From positions 2,542,001-2,606,000 of the forward strand of contig NZ_CP017279.1 of assembly GCF_001750725.1 (NCBI RefSeq): DNA of 64,000 nt. Direction: 5' to 3'. Positions within the stretch are counted from its first letter, which is position 1, and each line of letters starts with the position of its first letter. The notes beneath the pieces are model-generated. The model did no database searches and had not been told where the DNA came from. It saw only the letters and a list, made by a program, of their open reading frames with translations. The position numbers and the translations under genes are program-made. This DNA is from Enterobacter ludwigii (lineage in GTDB: Bacteria; Pseudomonadota; Gammaproteobacteria; Enterobacterales; Enterobacteriaceae). Shown here in pieces: positions 40,881 through 50,251 of the stretch.

Positions 40881-40918
40881 TTTATTCCGGGTCGATATCT
40901 TTATTCCGAGTCGATATC
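40881..40918. repeat. Tandem 19-base duplication at the mlaA 3' end
   Basis: Two adjacent 19-base units, TTTATTCCGGGTCGATATC and TTTATTCCGAGTCGATATC, differ by one base. The unit nearer mlaA encodes its last residues and stop (DIDSE-stop). The outer unit repeats them after the stop. It looks like a recent slippage or recombination duplication. Confidence 0.9.
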
Positions 40919-41653
40919 TTTTAATTCGTTCTCGATTGCTTTCGCGTTCGGATTCTCTTCCGGCTTCAGCTTGCCGCCATTGGCAATAAAGTCGTGATTC
41001 TGGAAGTAAGCTTCGCGGACCATAATATACGGGTCAGAAGACTGACGCAGCAGACCGTCCGAATCAAGCAGTTGCGCACGTGTCTCGATCCCTTCCACCG
41101 TCCATTTTCCTACCGACAGCGGCCAGGTCAGCCACGACAGAACCGGATACAGCGTATCCACCATGTCGCCGCCGTCATCACGTACCGTGAAACTGCCGTA
41201 GAATGGCAGATGAACATACGGACCATAACCCACGCCATAATGCCCCATCGTACTGCCGAAACGGTGCGGTTGCTCACGCTGAAGTTTCGGGTTCGCCATA
41301 CCGGCAACATCGATGAAGCCCCCCATCCCCAGCAATGAGTTCAGGAAGAAGCGGGTAAAGTGCACCATACCCTGATACGGATCGCCCTGCAGGAAGTAGT
41401 TCACCATCACCGCAGGTTCTTCCAGGTTACTGGTGAAGTTACTCAACCCGTTACGCGCAGGTTGTGGAACATAATCACGCCATGCAACTGCCACCGGGCG
41501 AACCACATACGGGTCCAGCACGTTGTAGTTGAAGCTGTACATTGAGCGGTTAAATCCTTCGAGAGGATCGGAGCGTCCCGTTTGCTCTCCAGAGCTGGCG
41601 CAGCCCACAAGCATCGTCGCGCCCAGCGCAAGCGCCGACAGCCGAAGTTTCAT
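40901..41653 (-). CDS. mlaA: Phospholipid-binding lipoprotein MlaA (VacJ)
   Basis: A 250-residue outer-membrane lipoprotein close to E. coli MlaA (251). The lipobox is LVGCAS with Cys18 as the lipidated residue. NRSMYSFNYNVLDPYVVRPVA and FFLNSLLGMGGFIDVAG are typical. It removes misplaced phospholipids from the outer leaflet and hands them to MlaC. The start at 41653 begins the signal peptide; 32 upstream codons are not used. Confidence 0.96.
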   Translation of the reverse strand: MKLRLSALALGATMLVGCASSGEQTGRSDPLEGFNRSMYSFNYNVLDPYVVRPVAVAWRDYVPQPARNGLSNFTSNLEEPAVMVNYFLQGDPYQGMVHFTRFFLNSLLGMGGFIDVAGMANPKLQREQPHRFGSTMGHYGVGYGPYVHLPFYGSFTVRDDGGDMVDTLYPVLSWLTWPLSVGKWTVEGIETRAQLLDSDGLLRQSSDPYIMVREAYFQNHDFIANGGKLKPEENPNAKAIENELKDIDSE

Positions 41654-41968
41654 AAATATCTCCCTGTTCAGTATGGCTATCGTTGATTGCCATCCGTAAC
41701 GGAGCATGGGTTGCTCCGCCTGTAAACGTGCAAGTGATTGTAACAGCACGTTTACCGATGTCTACGAGCACAATTACGGGCAGTAACCACCGTCACTCTG
41801 ATCTCAGCATAGCCTGGCTTTTAGAATTCGTTTCGCTGGCAATTTTATAATGTCTTTTAATGAGATGTATCGCCTTTGTTGCCATTGCCGCCAATTTAAG
41901 AGCATCCCCACGGGCATTTCATTAAAAGCCGCTACGCTTTATAGAAAGATCATCGTGTTGGAGTGGCT
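41654..41968. other. mlaA-yfdC intergenic region
   Basis: A 315-base divergent region with no credible gene. It must contain the promoters of both genes. The stretch 41880-41950 is the likely yfdC promoter area (a TTTATA element near 41937). I see no clear operator. Confidence 0.5.
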
Positions 41969-42898
41969 ATGAAAGAAGTGGGCGAAGAAAAAATTGGCGA
42001 GAGTAATGAGGAAATTGAAATTGAAAGCGAGGAAAAAGAGCGCGGTGAGGAGATAGAAATCAATGAAGATCGCCTTCCTTCCCGTGCGATGGCGATCCAT
42101 GAACATATCCGACAGGATGGCGAAAAAGAGATGGAGCGTGATGCCATGGCTCTGTTTTGGTCGGCCATCGCGGCAGGCTTGTCGATGGGCGCCTCACTCC
42201 TCGCCAAGGGCATATTCCATGTGCAACTGGAAGGGGTACCCGGTGGGTTTTTACTTGAAAATCTCGGCTACACCTTTGGCTTTGTGATTGTCATTATGGC
42301 GCGCCAGCAGCTGTTTACTGAAAACACCGTTACCGCCGTTCTCCCGGTGATGCAAAACCCTACCCTCGGTAATTTCGGTTTACTGATGCGTTTATGGAGC
42401 GTGGTGCTGCTGGGGAATATCATCGGTACAGGCGTGGCGGCATGGGCATTTGAATATATGCCGATATTCGATGAGCCCACCCGGGATGCCTTCGTGAAAA
42501 TCGGTATGGACGTAATGAAAAACACGCCGTTCGAAATGTTCTCGAATGCCATCATCTCCGGCTGGATAATCGCGACCATGGTGTGGATGTTTCCTTCCGC
42601 GGGCAGTGCCAAAATTGTCGTGATCATATTAATGACCTGGCTGATAGCACTGGCTGACACCACGCACATCGTGGTCGGAACCGTTGAAATCCTCTATCTG
42701 GTCTTTAATGGTACGCTTCACTGGAGCGATTTTTTCTGGCCGTTCGCCCTGCCGACGCTGGCAGGCAATATCTGCGGCGGAACGTTTATCTTCGCACTGT
42801 TAAGCCATGCGCAAATCCGTAACGACATGTCTAATAAGCGCAAGGCCGAACAGAAAGCGCGGGAAAACGATGATAAATCTGCAAAAAAATCGGCCTGA
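41969..42898 (+). CDS. yfdC: Formate/nitrite transporter family protein YfdC
   Basis: A 309-residue inner-membrane protein of the formate/nitrite transporter family, nearly the same as E. coli YfdC (310). The first 40 residues are extremely acidic (Glu-rich, EEIEIESEEKERGEE) and cytoplasmic. Six hydrophobic segments follow, with FNT-like SMGASLLAKGIF and NAIISGWIIATMVWM. The ATG at 41969 follows GGAG by five bases; the in-frame GTG at 41963 overlaps that site. The substrate is unknown. Confidence 0.94.
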   Translation: MKEVGEEKIGESNEEIEIESEEKERGEEIEINEDRLPSRAMAIHEHIRQDGEKEMERDAMALFWSAIAAGLSMGASLLAKGIFHVQLEGVPGGFLLENLGYTFGFVIVIMARQQLFTENTVTAVLPVMQNPTLGNFGLLMRLWSVVLLGNIIGTGVAAWAFEYMPIFDEPTRDAFVKIGMDVMKNTPFEMFSNAIISGWIIATMVWMFPSAGSAKIVVIILMTWLIALADTTHIVVGTVEILYLVFNGTLHWSDFFWPFALPTLAGNICGGTFIFALLSHAQIRNDMSNKRKAEQKARENDDKSAKKSA

Positions 42899-42973
42899 AT
42901 GGTGACTCTTTGAGCAGTCAGGCGGCGATGAGCTTAACGCAAAGTGTAAATGAGGCTATACTCGTGCCGCCTT

Positions 42974-43048
42974 GTCCCCTTAGTTAAATGGATATAACGA
43001 GCCCCTCCTAAGGGCTAGTTGCAGGTTCGATTCCTGCAGGGGACACCA
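42974..43048 (+). tRNA. argW: tRNA-Arg (anticodon CCU), argW
   Basis: The cloverleaf folds fully: acceptor GTCCCCT pairs with AGGGGAC and CCA is encoded. The anticodon stem AGCCC/GGGCT encloses CTCCTAA with anticodon CCT. The T arm GCAGG-TTCGATT-CCTGC is perfect. Position after yfdC matches E. coli argW, a known integration site for phage-like elements there. Here a T6SS locus follows instead. Confidence 0.97.
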
Positions 43049-43356
43049 TATACCCCCTCTCCTGATGTCTACCAGACTCAAGAAAACTCCCTTATAAACA
43101 GTGATACACTCTCTCCTCTTGCTACCCGATCTCAACCGACCTCGCGCTTTTTCAATCGCTCTTTTGGTCCTGATGGTTACAGCTGTGCCTACTCAGGGAT
43201 AGTCCGCTTTAAGAATATCAAGTTGCTCATCGCGTCAGATACGACCACTTTGCACTCCAGACGTCTCCACCATCACCCCTACCGCATCTGAAGTCCGCTC
43301 TGGTCACTCAGTCATCTCGGCAACAGACTGAATCGCATAAAATTTTTAGCACCATT
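43049..43356. other. Gene-free gap between argW and the T6SS locus
   Basis: These 308 bases hold no convincing gene on either strand; short frames lack ribosome-binding sites and known motifs. No integrase, insertion sequence or copy of the tRNA 3' end was seen. It may be a decayed remnant of the event that placed the T6SS beside the tRNA, but nothing recognisable remains. Confidence 0.5.
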
Positions 43357-44769
43357 TTACTCTGGTGAATTCCGTTTTATTTCAGCGTATCGGGCTGCCA
43401 GTTGTTTCAGATGCATCTCCAGCTGAGACCTCGCAGCTGCAGGTAAAGGTACACCAGGAGGATTTTCTGACAAGATACGCAGTTGCTCTTCAGCCGGAAT
43501 GGACTGGTTAAAAGACTGCCGGACGGAAAATACAACGGACTTCAGTTCACTGACCGTCATGTACTTGCCTTTCTGCTCATCAAGCCCGTTCAGCCGGTCA
43601 CTCAATTTTTGTAGCGTTGACATCCCCTTATACCAGCCATTGAGCTGTTCTACCGGTAATGCGGCAGCATTAAGATGTTGCTGCCACTGTTGTATCAGGG
43701 GTTTTGCTTGCTCCGGCCACAGCACCTGAGCCTGTTCTGTAAGTTTTCGGCTGTAAGTAATACTCCAGTCAGGAGGTAATTTATCCAGTCGGGCAAGCTG
43801 CTGCTGTGTTTGTTCTATCATTGTTTGTGATGACGGAGATTGCTGACGCAACATATCCAGTTTTTCAGGCGCGAGAGGTGCAGGTAACGGAGCCAGTGAG
43901 GCAGCAAGCTGAGTCTGTAGCGGGTCTGGCCGGTGAAGAAATTGCCAGCTCCACACTGCGCTCGTACTTATTATCAGCATGGTACACATTCCGGCAGCGA
44001 AGGATTTCCACTTTTTTACCTGAGTGGGCATTGCCGTCAGTACTTCCACATTTGGGTGGTGTTCTGGCTGTGCAACGAATACCCACTTCACTGGGCTGTC
44101 TGGCGCTGGGGTCTCTTCAGAGAGACTACCGGTATGAGAGCCTGTTGATATGACTGCACCATTCTTTACGGTGGCAGGCAGGACAATCCCAGACTGAATA
44201 TTCGACCCGGTACCGGTTGTATCGTTGCTGTTTTCCAGCCGGACAGCGCTGTTGTGCATCAGGGAACGCAACGTATCGAGCTGGCTCAGATGCTTAAGCT
44301 CCAGACGTTGAAGCACCTCCCCCAGACTGCCAAGCAGTTGCTCAGCCCGATACAGTTGTCTGAGGTCGCTGTAATTGAGCGGGAGCGAGCGCATCCGCTG
44401 CTGAAGACGCTGGTTCAGACTGCTGAGGATTTCCATGCGGGCATGTACCGGCTGCGGCCACAGTGTCCCCCACTGATGGCTTATCAGCGCATCCAGTATC
44501 GCCAGGCCTTCATTGAGGCCGAATAAGCCGGCCAGCTGCGTCCGTGCCAGCGTGTACCAGGCCGCCGTCTGTAGCTCCACACCGTTTTGCTCAAACAGTG
44601 AAAGGCAGAGTTTTTCGGCATAACGCCAGTTCACATCCGGACGGGCCGGATGTGTCAGCTTACTCAGTTCATCACGCAGGGCGGCATAATCCGCTAACGT
44701 GCGCGGGTCGCCACCGGTTTTTAGTTTACGTGGAGTGATGTCATGCATGACCAGTTGTCCATTTGACAT
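43357..44769 (-). CDS. TssA-like protein with ImpA N-terminal and VasL-type regions (TagA-like)
   Basis: A 470-residue T6SS protein. The N-terminal ~130 residues form an ImpA_N domain (DPRTLADYAALRDELSKLTHPARPDVNW and GLFGLNEGLAILDALI). After a Ser/Thr-rich linker there is one hydrophobic segment around residues 258-276 (FAAGMCTMLIISTSAVWSW), then a helical VasL-like C-terminus. This layout is that of E. coli EAEC TagA, which stops and holds the distal end of the sheath at the membrane. It is the last gene of the T6SS run, next to the tRNA. No clear ribosome-binding site was found; an ATG seven codons in is possible. Confidence 0.8.
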   Translation of the reverse strand: MSNGQLVMHDITPRKLKTGGDPRTLADYAALRDELSKLTHPARPDVNWRYAEKLCLSLFEQNGVELQTAAWYTLARTQLAGLFGLNEGLAILDALISHQWGTLWPQPVHARMEILSSLNQRLQQRMRSLPLNYSDLRQLYRAEQLLGSLGEVLQRLELKHLSQLDTLRSLMHNSAVRLENSNDTTGTGSNIQSGIVLPATVKNGAVISTGSHTGSLSEETPAPDSPVKWVFVAQPEHHPNVEVLTAMPTQVKKWKSFAAGMCTMLIISTSAVWSWQFLHRPDPLQTQLAASLAPLPAPLAPEKLDMLRQQSPSSQTMIEQTQQQLARLDKLPPDWSITYSRKLTEQAQVLWPEQAKPLIQQWQQHLNAAALPVEQLNGWYKGMSTLQKLSDRLNGLDEQKGKYMTVSELKSVVFSVRQSFNQSIPAEEQLRILSENPPGVPLPAAARSQLEMHLKQLAARYAEIKRNSPE

Positions 44770-44852
44770 ATAAGGAGCTATAGAAGGTTATTGTTTCTGC
44801 AATATCAGCCAGACTTTTACTGACAGATGGAGCCTGCGCGGGCTGTCTGATC

Positions 44853-45305
44853 TTACAGGCGGGTCGTCGTGTCGAGATAATGCTGTTGCTTAAGATGTCG
44901 CAGGAGAACCCGCCCTTCTGGCATAAACTCGGTGCCATAGCGCACCAGACCAACACCTTTGAGTTCGGCATCAATGGCATAGCGCATTTCGCCCGGGACG
45001 TCCTGCTCCAGCAGGACAACCGTTATTTTTTTCAGACGAGGCTCATATTTGAGCAAAACAGCCGACAGGGTGCCCATCAGCTCATGGGCAGTGCCCGGCA
45101 TGCCCTGCAGAATTTTTGCCATATCCGGCAAACCATAGTCCGGCAGATGCGCCAGCGAGCCCGCACGGCTGCTGAGAATACGCTGCATGTTGTCGAGTAC
45201 GGACAGAATGACCTGGTTCTGCTCACTGACCTGATGCAGGTCGAGGCTGCCGGTAAAGTTACCGTAGAGCGTTTCATACAACGAAGGACGGGCTGACTCA
45301 CTCAT
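44853..45305 (-). CDS. tssE: T6SS baseplate subunit TssE (gp25-like)
   Basis: A 150-residue protein of the T4 gp25/lysozyme-like baseplate family. LSSRAGSLAHLPDYGLPDM is the conserved N-terminal segment, and KKITVVLLEQD with the following beta strands completes the fold. TssE helps assemble the wedge and start the sheath. Its ATG overlaps the end of tssJ by eight bases (ATGAGTGA), so translation is coupled. Confidence 0.93.
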   Translation of the reverse strand: MSESARPSLYETLYGNFTGSLDLHQVSEQNQVILSVLDNMQRILSSRAGSLAHLPDYGLPDMAKILQGMPGTAHELMGTLSAVLLKYEPRLKKITVVLLEQDVPGEMRYAIDAELKGVGLVRYGTEFMPEGRVLLRHLKQQHYLDTTTRL

Positions 45306-45840
45306 CTTTCAGCGCCTGCAGGGTCAGCCGGTTATTGCCCGCTTCAATCACCCGGGCCTTATCCGGATCAAGGTCATCGCGGCTCAGTACCACGCGCCAG
45401 GTATTGTTCACCTGATCCGGTGACATAAACATCCCGGCTACTGCCACATACTGAGCGTCTTCCTCCATTGGCATATCGACCGTCACCGCGCCGCCCGGCT
45501 GCAGGCGGATATCCTTTTCGGCCACCTGGTCAGCCCTGATAGCCTGACTGTCGGTTTTAAACAGTGACGGGTAATCCGTGCTGTCGAAGGTCTTTCGATC
45601 TTTCAACTGATAAATTCTGACAACAGTGGACAATGCCACTCCGCCGGCATTGCTGTTCACGCCTTCGCGGGCGCGTATATCCAGATGCAGGGTTTTTACC
45701 TGCTTATAAAAAATCGACCTGGTCACAGCAACGGTGCCGTCTGTCACTTTTTGAGTCAGCCCACAGCCCGCGAGTATCATTGTGATACCAGCGACCAGCG
45801 CAGCCAGAGGAAATTTACCAGCGGTAATCGCCATCTTCAT
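45298..45840 (-). CDS. tssJ: T6SS outer-membrane lipoprotein TssJ
   Basis: A 180-residue lipoprotein. The signal peptide MKMAITAGKFPLAALVAGITM ends in the lipobox ILAGCGL. The mature protein has the TssJ transthyretin-like fold (LHLDIRAREGVNSNAGG, VVRIYQLKD and RVVLSRDDLDPDKARVIEA). It anchors the TssJLM complex in the outer membrane by binding the periplasmic end of TssM. The ATG at 45840 follows GGGAG by four bases and lies inside tssG; 16 upstream codons are dropped. Confidence 0.93.
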   Translation of the reverse strand: MKMAITAGKFPLAALVAGITMILAGCGLTQKVTDGTVAVTRSIFYKQVKTLHLDIRAREGVNSNAGGVALSTVVRIYQLKDRKTFDSTDYPSLFKTDSQAIRADQVAEKDIRLQPGGAVTVDMPMEEDAQYVAVAGMFMSPDQVNNTWRVVLSRDDLDPDKARVIEAGNNRLTLQALKDE

Positions 45841-46918
45841 CGGTCTCCCTGCGGTGAATATTTTCTTGTACCCGCTCATAGCGGCCAAGATTGATGGTTA
45901 TGGTTTTGGGGTGCGCGGTGATGTTCACCGCATTCAGCGGTCGCATAACGGCAGTGCGGCCCAACTGTACTGCGCCAGCTTTAGGATGAATACTCATCGT
46001 CGCGTCCGGCAGCAGGCTACGGTCGACACACAGCTGCAGGCGGACATCAAGCCGTGACCCAAGATACACGTGCAGCAGCGCCATCAGGTCCGTGTGAAGC
46101 TCCCCGCCCGGTAACCAGCCCTGCACTTCATCCGGGTCGGTAGTGGCCAGACGCATCAGTACCTGGCTGTTCACCTCGGTGGCATAGTTGCCCATCACCG
46201 GACGATTTGTCAGGGTGACAGGCTGGCTAACGCTCATGGTCAGGGGCTTCTTCAGCGGCACACGGCGTTTATCATGGTGCCAGATTTTCGCCTGCGTGTT
46301 GGGTGCCAGCAGACGCACCAGCGAGGTCATACCTTCCCCAGTCCGCCCCGGCAATAGCATGACCGGCAGCAGCGCCAGAAAGCGTGAGGCTGGCGTCGCT
46401 ATGCTGTCTGTGCATCCATCAATTCCTAGTCCGGCAAGCCCCAGAAGGTACTGCGAGGTTTTGTCTTTCCCCCCTTCCTCAAAGGTTGCCGGATACGAAT
46501 ATTTCCGCCAGATGCGGTAGTACTGGGCAATCAGTCGGTGGTTAAAGATATCGAGGAAATCCGCAGTGGCTTCATACCCTTCCCGCCGCTGGGTGATGTC
46601 ATCAATGTAGTGTGTCGGCAGCGGAGACTCCACGCCGTAGAGCCCCATAAAGGTGATACGCACCGTCGGTGGAAGATGCGAATGCTCAGACTGTTCAATC
46701 CCTTTGATTTCAGATGCCGGGAAGCCCATGCCCGGATGGGGCCGGAAGCGTACCGGTTCATGACGTACCTGCCAGGTGCTGCCCGTAACCGGTTTGTCAG
46801 GCTGGCTCTGTTCCAGTAACTGGCAGAAGCGGTAAAAGTTGATATATGGCAGCCGATCGCCCAGCCGCTTTATCAGCCTGGCAGGCGCGGACTGTGATTC
46901 TCTTTCCACCGGATGCAT
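45815..46918 (-). CDS. tssG: T6SS baseplate subunit TssG
   Basis: A 367-residue ImpH/VasB family protein. LPYINFYRFCQLLEQSQP and FRPHPGMGFPASEIKGIE are the family N-terminal motifs, and YGVESPLPTHYIDDI is also typical. With TssF, TssE and TssK it makes the baseplate wedge. The gene overlaps tssF upstream by 46 bases and tssJ downstream by 26. Confidence 0.95.
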   Translation of the reverse strand: MHPVERESQSAPARLIKRLGDRLPYINFYRFCQLLEQSQPDKPVTGSTWQVRHEPVRFRPHPGMGFPASEIKGIEQSEHSHLPPTVRITFMGLYGVESPLPTHYIDDITQRREGYEATADFLDIFNHRLIAQYYRIWRKYSYPATFEEGGKDKTSQYLLGLAGLGIDGCTDSIATPASRFLALLPVMLLPGRTGEGMTSLVRLLAPNTQAKIWHHDKRRVPLKKPLTMSVSQPVTLTNRPVMGNYATEVNSQVLMRLATTDPDEVQGWLPGGELHTDLMALLHVYLGSRLDVRLQLCVDRSLLPDATMSIHPKAGAVQLGRTAVMRPLNAVNITAHPKTITINLGRYERVQENIHRRETDEDGDYRW

Positions 46919-48636
46919 TTTCCTTCTGGCTGAACGATGAGTGTGAGCTGGTTGAACTGATTCATATCGGCATACAACGAAAAGAACCGGTTAAGCATTT
47001 CACCAAACAGGTGAATATCGCCCTCACCGGTGAAGCCGTTGCTGTCGAGGGTCACTTCGATATCCAGCCCCCGCAGCAGGTAGCCCTGCTCAAAACGTTG
47101 AAGGCGGTGGTGCTCAACATGCTGTATCGCTTCCAGACGCCGGGTGTTCAGCTCATCTTCCTGCCAGTTATAGAGCGCAAGCGTCCCGCGTAGCACTTCG
47201 GCGGTGCTCATCATGTTCAGGAACCCGGAGCCCAGGTGGCTCAACACCCTCCAGTGGAAACGGTCTTCCGCAGGCGGGTATACCGGCAGCGTGGGCTTAC
47301 AGAGGTTGTGAACCGTCAGTTGCGTATCCACCACCTGCTCGCAGCGGTCCAGCAGCGTGCTCTGCAGTGCCCGGCGCGGTAACTGACCGTTGGTACCCGT
47401 GATTTGCAGCGAGACAGCTTCGCGCTCAAACAGGCGGTCATCTTCCCACTGGTGCCCGCCAAGGATAAGCCAGGTGTCATATAGCCCAGTGATGCCACGC
47501 TTTACACGGGTGTGGTAATACCGGGGCGGCGCATAACGGCGCATCATTCCGCCCTTGTGGCGGAAGCTGCTGAACGGCACGTATTCGGCATCACGAGTCC
47601 TGTTTGAGCCGGTGACAGAATCGACGGCATAAATCTCGGTGTGTCCATCCTGCAGCCGTTTAGGGCGCAGCAGGTACTCACTTTCCAGCCCCGTAATGGT
47701 GAGCGGATCCGCCTCCAGCGTGAAAAGGTTAATCACTGGCACACAATGCAGACGAACCGCGTCATCGGTGACCGGCAGGTCTGATGGCCACGGCGTATTG
47801 AACACGACCTCAATGTCGAAGTACTCTGCCCCGGCAGGTGGCGTGATACCGTCCAGACCATTGAGGTGGACAAACATAAACTTGTCGCGGAAAGTGAAGT
47901 ACTCCAGCAGCAACTGGTAGCCACTGAAAGCGGCGTCACCTTTCGGCCACAGGCCGTCCTCTTCAGCAAACCCGCCCGGCGAGAAATAACCGTCAAGCCG
48001 GATACGATCAGTCTGCCCGGGCAGGCGCATGTACAGCGCCGCCTGCCGTTTGGTGAGCATCAGATGTAACTGGTTGCTGACGGGGGCATCCGCCCCGAGA
48101 TACAGGCTCAGACGGCTTAGGTCAGCACTGGACCAGTCTGCCTGGCTGCTGCAGGCAAAGCGTATCCGCAACAGCGACCGACCGTCGGGTTCGGTTGTCA
48201 TGGTAATGCCCGAAACCCCCAGGGGATTAAGCCTCACATCCTGGGTGGTACGGTAACGACAGACGGTGTTCTTTGGCCCTACCGGACGGGAATATATCTC
48301 AAGACCCGCTGGCACCACTTCTGCCATTTTCATCGCATGCGGCGCAGGGGTAAATGCCACTACCGAGAGCGACGGAATAGTGCGTAGATAGTGTGGCCAG
48401 AGCATGCTGACCAGCCCTTCTGTCAGTTCCGGCAGATCGTCATCTATCTTTTCACGCAGGCGCCCCATCGAAAAAGCAAAGCCTTCGAACAGGCGTTCAA
48501 CATACGGATCTGGTGTACCGGCCTTGTCGAGGTCCAGCATCGCGGCGCGATCGGGGTGGGTTTGGGCAAATTCTTTCGCGGCCTCACGCAGGTAGCGCAT
48601 TTCCGCGTCGTAATAACGCAGGGTCAAATCTTCCAT
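46873..48636 (-). CDS. tssF: T6SS baseplate subunit TssF
   Basis: A 587-residue ImpG/VasA family protein, the usual length. The N-terminus LRYYDAEMRYLREAAKEFAQTHP and the segment DPYVERLFEGFAFSMGRLREKIDDDLPELTEGL are diagnostic. TssF forms the baseplate wedge with two TssF and one TssG. It follows tssA by 19 bases. Confidence 0.96.
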   Translation of the reverse strand: MEDLTLRYYDAEMRYLREAAKEFAQTHPDRAAMLDLDKAGTPDPYVERLFEGFAFSMGRLREKIDDDLPELTEGLVSMLWPHYLRTIPSLSVVAFTPAPHAMKMAEVVPAGLEIYSRPVGPKNTVCRYRTTQDVRLNPLGVSGITMTTEPDGRSLLRIRFACSSQADWSSADLSRLSLYLGADAPVSNQLHLMLTKRQAALYMRLPGQTDRIRLDGYFSPGGFAEEDGLWPKGDAAFSGYQLLLEYFTFRDKFMFVHLNGLDGITPPAGAEYFDIEVVFNTPWPSDLPVTDDAVRLHCVPVINLFTLEADPLTITGLESEYLLRPKRLQDGHTEIYAVDSVTGSNRTRDAEYVPFSSFRHKGGMMRRYAPPRYYHTRVKRGITGLYDTWLILGGHQWEDDRLFEREAVSLQITGTNGQLPRRALQSTLLDRCEQVVDTQLTVHNLCKPTLPVYPPAEDRFHWRVLSHLGSGFLNMMSTAEVLRGTLALYNWQEDELNTRRLEAIQHVEHHRLQRFEQGYLLRGLDIEVTLDSNGFTGEGDIHLFGEMLNRFFSLYADMNQFNQLTLIVQPEGKCIRWKENHSPRLPG

Positions 48637-48655
48637 TTATTCAATTCCTGTGGAT

Positions 48656-50251
48656 TTAACCGCAAAGTACGGCGGCGCGGGCAGGATCGACAGCGATCAG
48701 CCCGGCAAGTAACTGGTCCATTACGGGTATTAGTCGGGCCTTATCAGCCTCACTGCGACCGGCTTTCAGGCGCAGGAGTTTCAGATGGCGGGCGTGGACT
48801 TCAAACAGCAGTTCTGGCTCCCACTCAGTGAGAGTGACCTCGCCAGCGCGCACGCCCAGCTCAGCAAACAGATGCACCGCCAGTTCATTTTTTCCGTACT
48901 GCTCCGCGATACGCCCCATCAGCAGGCGCAACAGCCACTGCTGTCGGGCAGTGGTGACGCCAGGGCGGTTCTGTAGCCAGGCCAGCGCCATATCCGGGCC
49001 TTCACTGTCCGCCAGGGCCATCGCTTCCGGCTCCAGTGCCAGAATGTCATCGTTGCCGCCGGACATCCGTGCCGAAGCTGTGTCATTACCCCACCCGCCA
49101 CTGGTATCCAGCACGCTTTGCTGGATCCAGTTCAGCGTCACTTCATCCGCAAACGGGGTACCGTCACTGAAGGCAAGCGTTTCGAGCCCGGATAACCGGG
49201 CCAACAGTCCTTTCAGGTCAGCGGCAATGATGTCGGCCAACGCCTCCTTGCCGGACTTCGTCAGCGCCTGATGGATATACCATTGCAGATCCAGCCACAG
49301 GTGATTGGCACCGCGGGAAAACGTGCTGTCTGCTGTTTCCAGCATCTCAGCCCAGTTCTGTTGCAAGTAGAGGCGTTTGAGCAGTGCTCGCTGATCCGCT
49401 CTTGGTGGTTCGATGCGGGTACGACCCTGCGCATCCGGGGCAGGAATGGCCCGCAGGGTGTCATGGCGCAGGCTTTTCATCAGATGGTGTGCTGACAGCC
49501 AGCCATCAGGCTGCTCTCGGAGGTATTCAGTGAGTGTGCGGGCCTGGGCCAGCAAATCCTGGCCTGAAGTGATTCGCCCGATTGACGGCGCATCGCTGTG
49601 ACTCACCGGAGGAGGGTTTTCTCCTGCGCTGGCATTCTGCGGTACCACGGCATCCACACCGCCGGCTTTCTGCAGACGACTCTCCAGCGCACCGTACAGC
49701 GCATTAAGTTCCGGCCGTGTTTCATCCGGCTCATTTTCAGTCAGCTGCGCTATCAGCAGCAACGCCCCGGTAGTACGCACAGCCTGTTCCCTGACTACTT
49801 CCGGGTACAGGAAAAGAGAGTCAGTCATGCGCGAACCCGCCAGCCACTCCAGCGCCGCCTTACGGCTGCGATCACGCTGCGGGTGCAAATGTGTACCAAA
49901 GCGCTCCAGCATACCACCCAGCAGTTCGAGTCCTTCTGCCAGCCCCTGTTCACCCTCGCGGTGCAGCTTTGCCCAGCAGTAGTAGGTGGCAACACGGATA
50001 TCTTTGGCAGTCGTGGTCAGCAGTTTCTCTGCAAGCCGGCAGATGAGCTCAGTATCCGCACCGGAAAGTTTGTTAACCTCCTCGCGCATCTGCTGGAAAT
50101 CATCGTCATAACCCGGGTCTTCGCCCACGGGGGATGATCCGGTCAGCGGCAGCAGCCAGTTATCCCACTGCGCCACATGCTCACGGGTGGCGGCAAGCAG
50201 TGGTGCCTGCTCTGCCTGACAGGTACTGAGTAAGGCATTTAGCGTGCTCAT
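48656..50251 (-). CDS. tssA: T6SS protein TssA
   Basis: A 531-residue protein with an N-terminal ImpA domain (about residues 40-160, including YYCWAKLHREGEQGLAEGLELLGGM) and a C-terminal VasJ-type region (from about 260, DGWLSAHHLMKSLRHDTLRAIP). TssA caps the growing sheath/tube and coordinates its extension. There is a Pro-rich and Ser-rich linker between the two parts. Its ATG shares one base with the tssM stop (TGATG), showing coupling. Confidence 0.93.
   Translation of the reverse strand: MSTLNALLSTCQAEQAPLLAATREHVAQWDNWLLPLTGSSPVGEDPGYDDDFQQMREEVNKLSGADTELICRLAEKLLTTTAKDIRVATYYCWAKLHREGEQGLAEGLELLGGMLERFGTHLHPQRDRSRKAALEWLAGSRMTDSLFLYPEVVREQAVRTTGALLLIAQLTENEPDETRPELNALYGALESRLQKAGGVDAVVPQNASAGENPPPVSHSDAPSIGRITSGQDLLAQARTLTEYLREQPDGWLSAHHLMKSLRHDTLRAIPAPDAQGRTRIEPPRADQRALLKRLYLQQNWAEMLETADSTFSRGANHLWLDLQWYIHQALTKSGKEALADIIAADLKGLLARLSGLETLAFSDGTPFADEVTLNWIQQSVLDTSGGWGNDTASARMSGGNDDILALEPEAMALADSEGPDMALAWLQNRPGVTTARQQWLLRLLMGRIAEQYGKNELAVHLFAELGVRAGEVTLTEWEPELLFEVHARHLKLLRLKAGRSEADKARLIPVMDQLLAGLIAVDPARAAVLCG

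Noticed and set aside
43049..43356. Possible integrase or transposase remnant after argW
   Set aside because: Translation of both strands gave no recognisable integrase or transposase motif, so I report only a gene-free gap.
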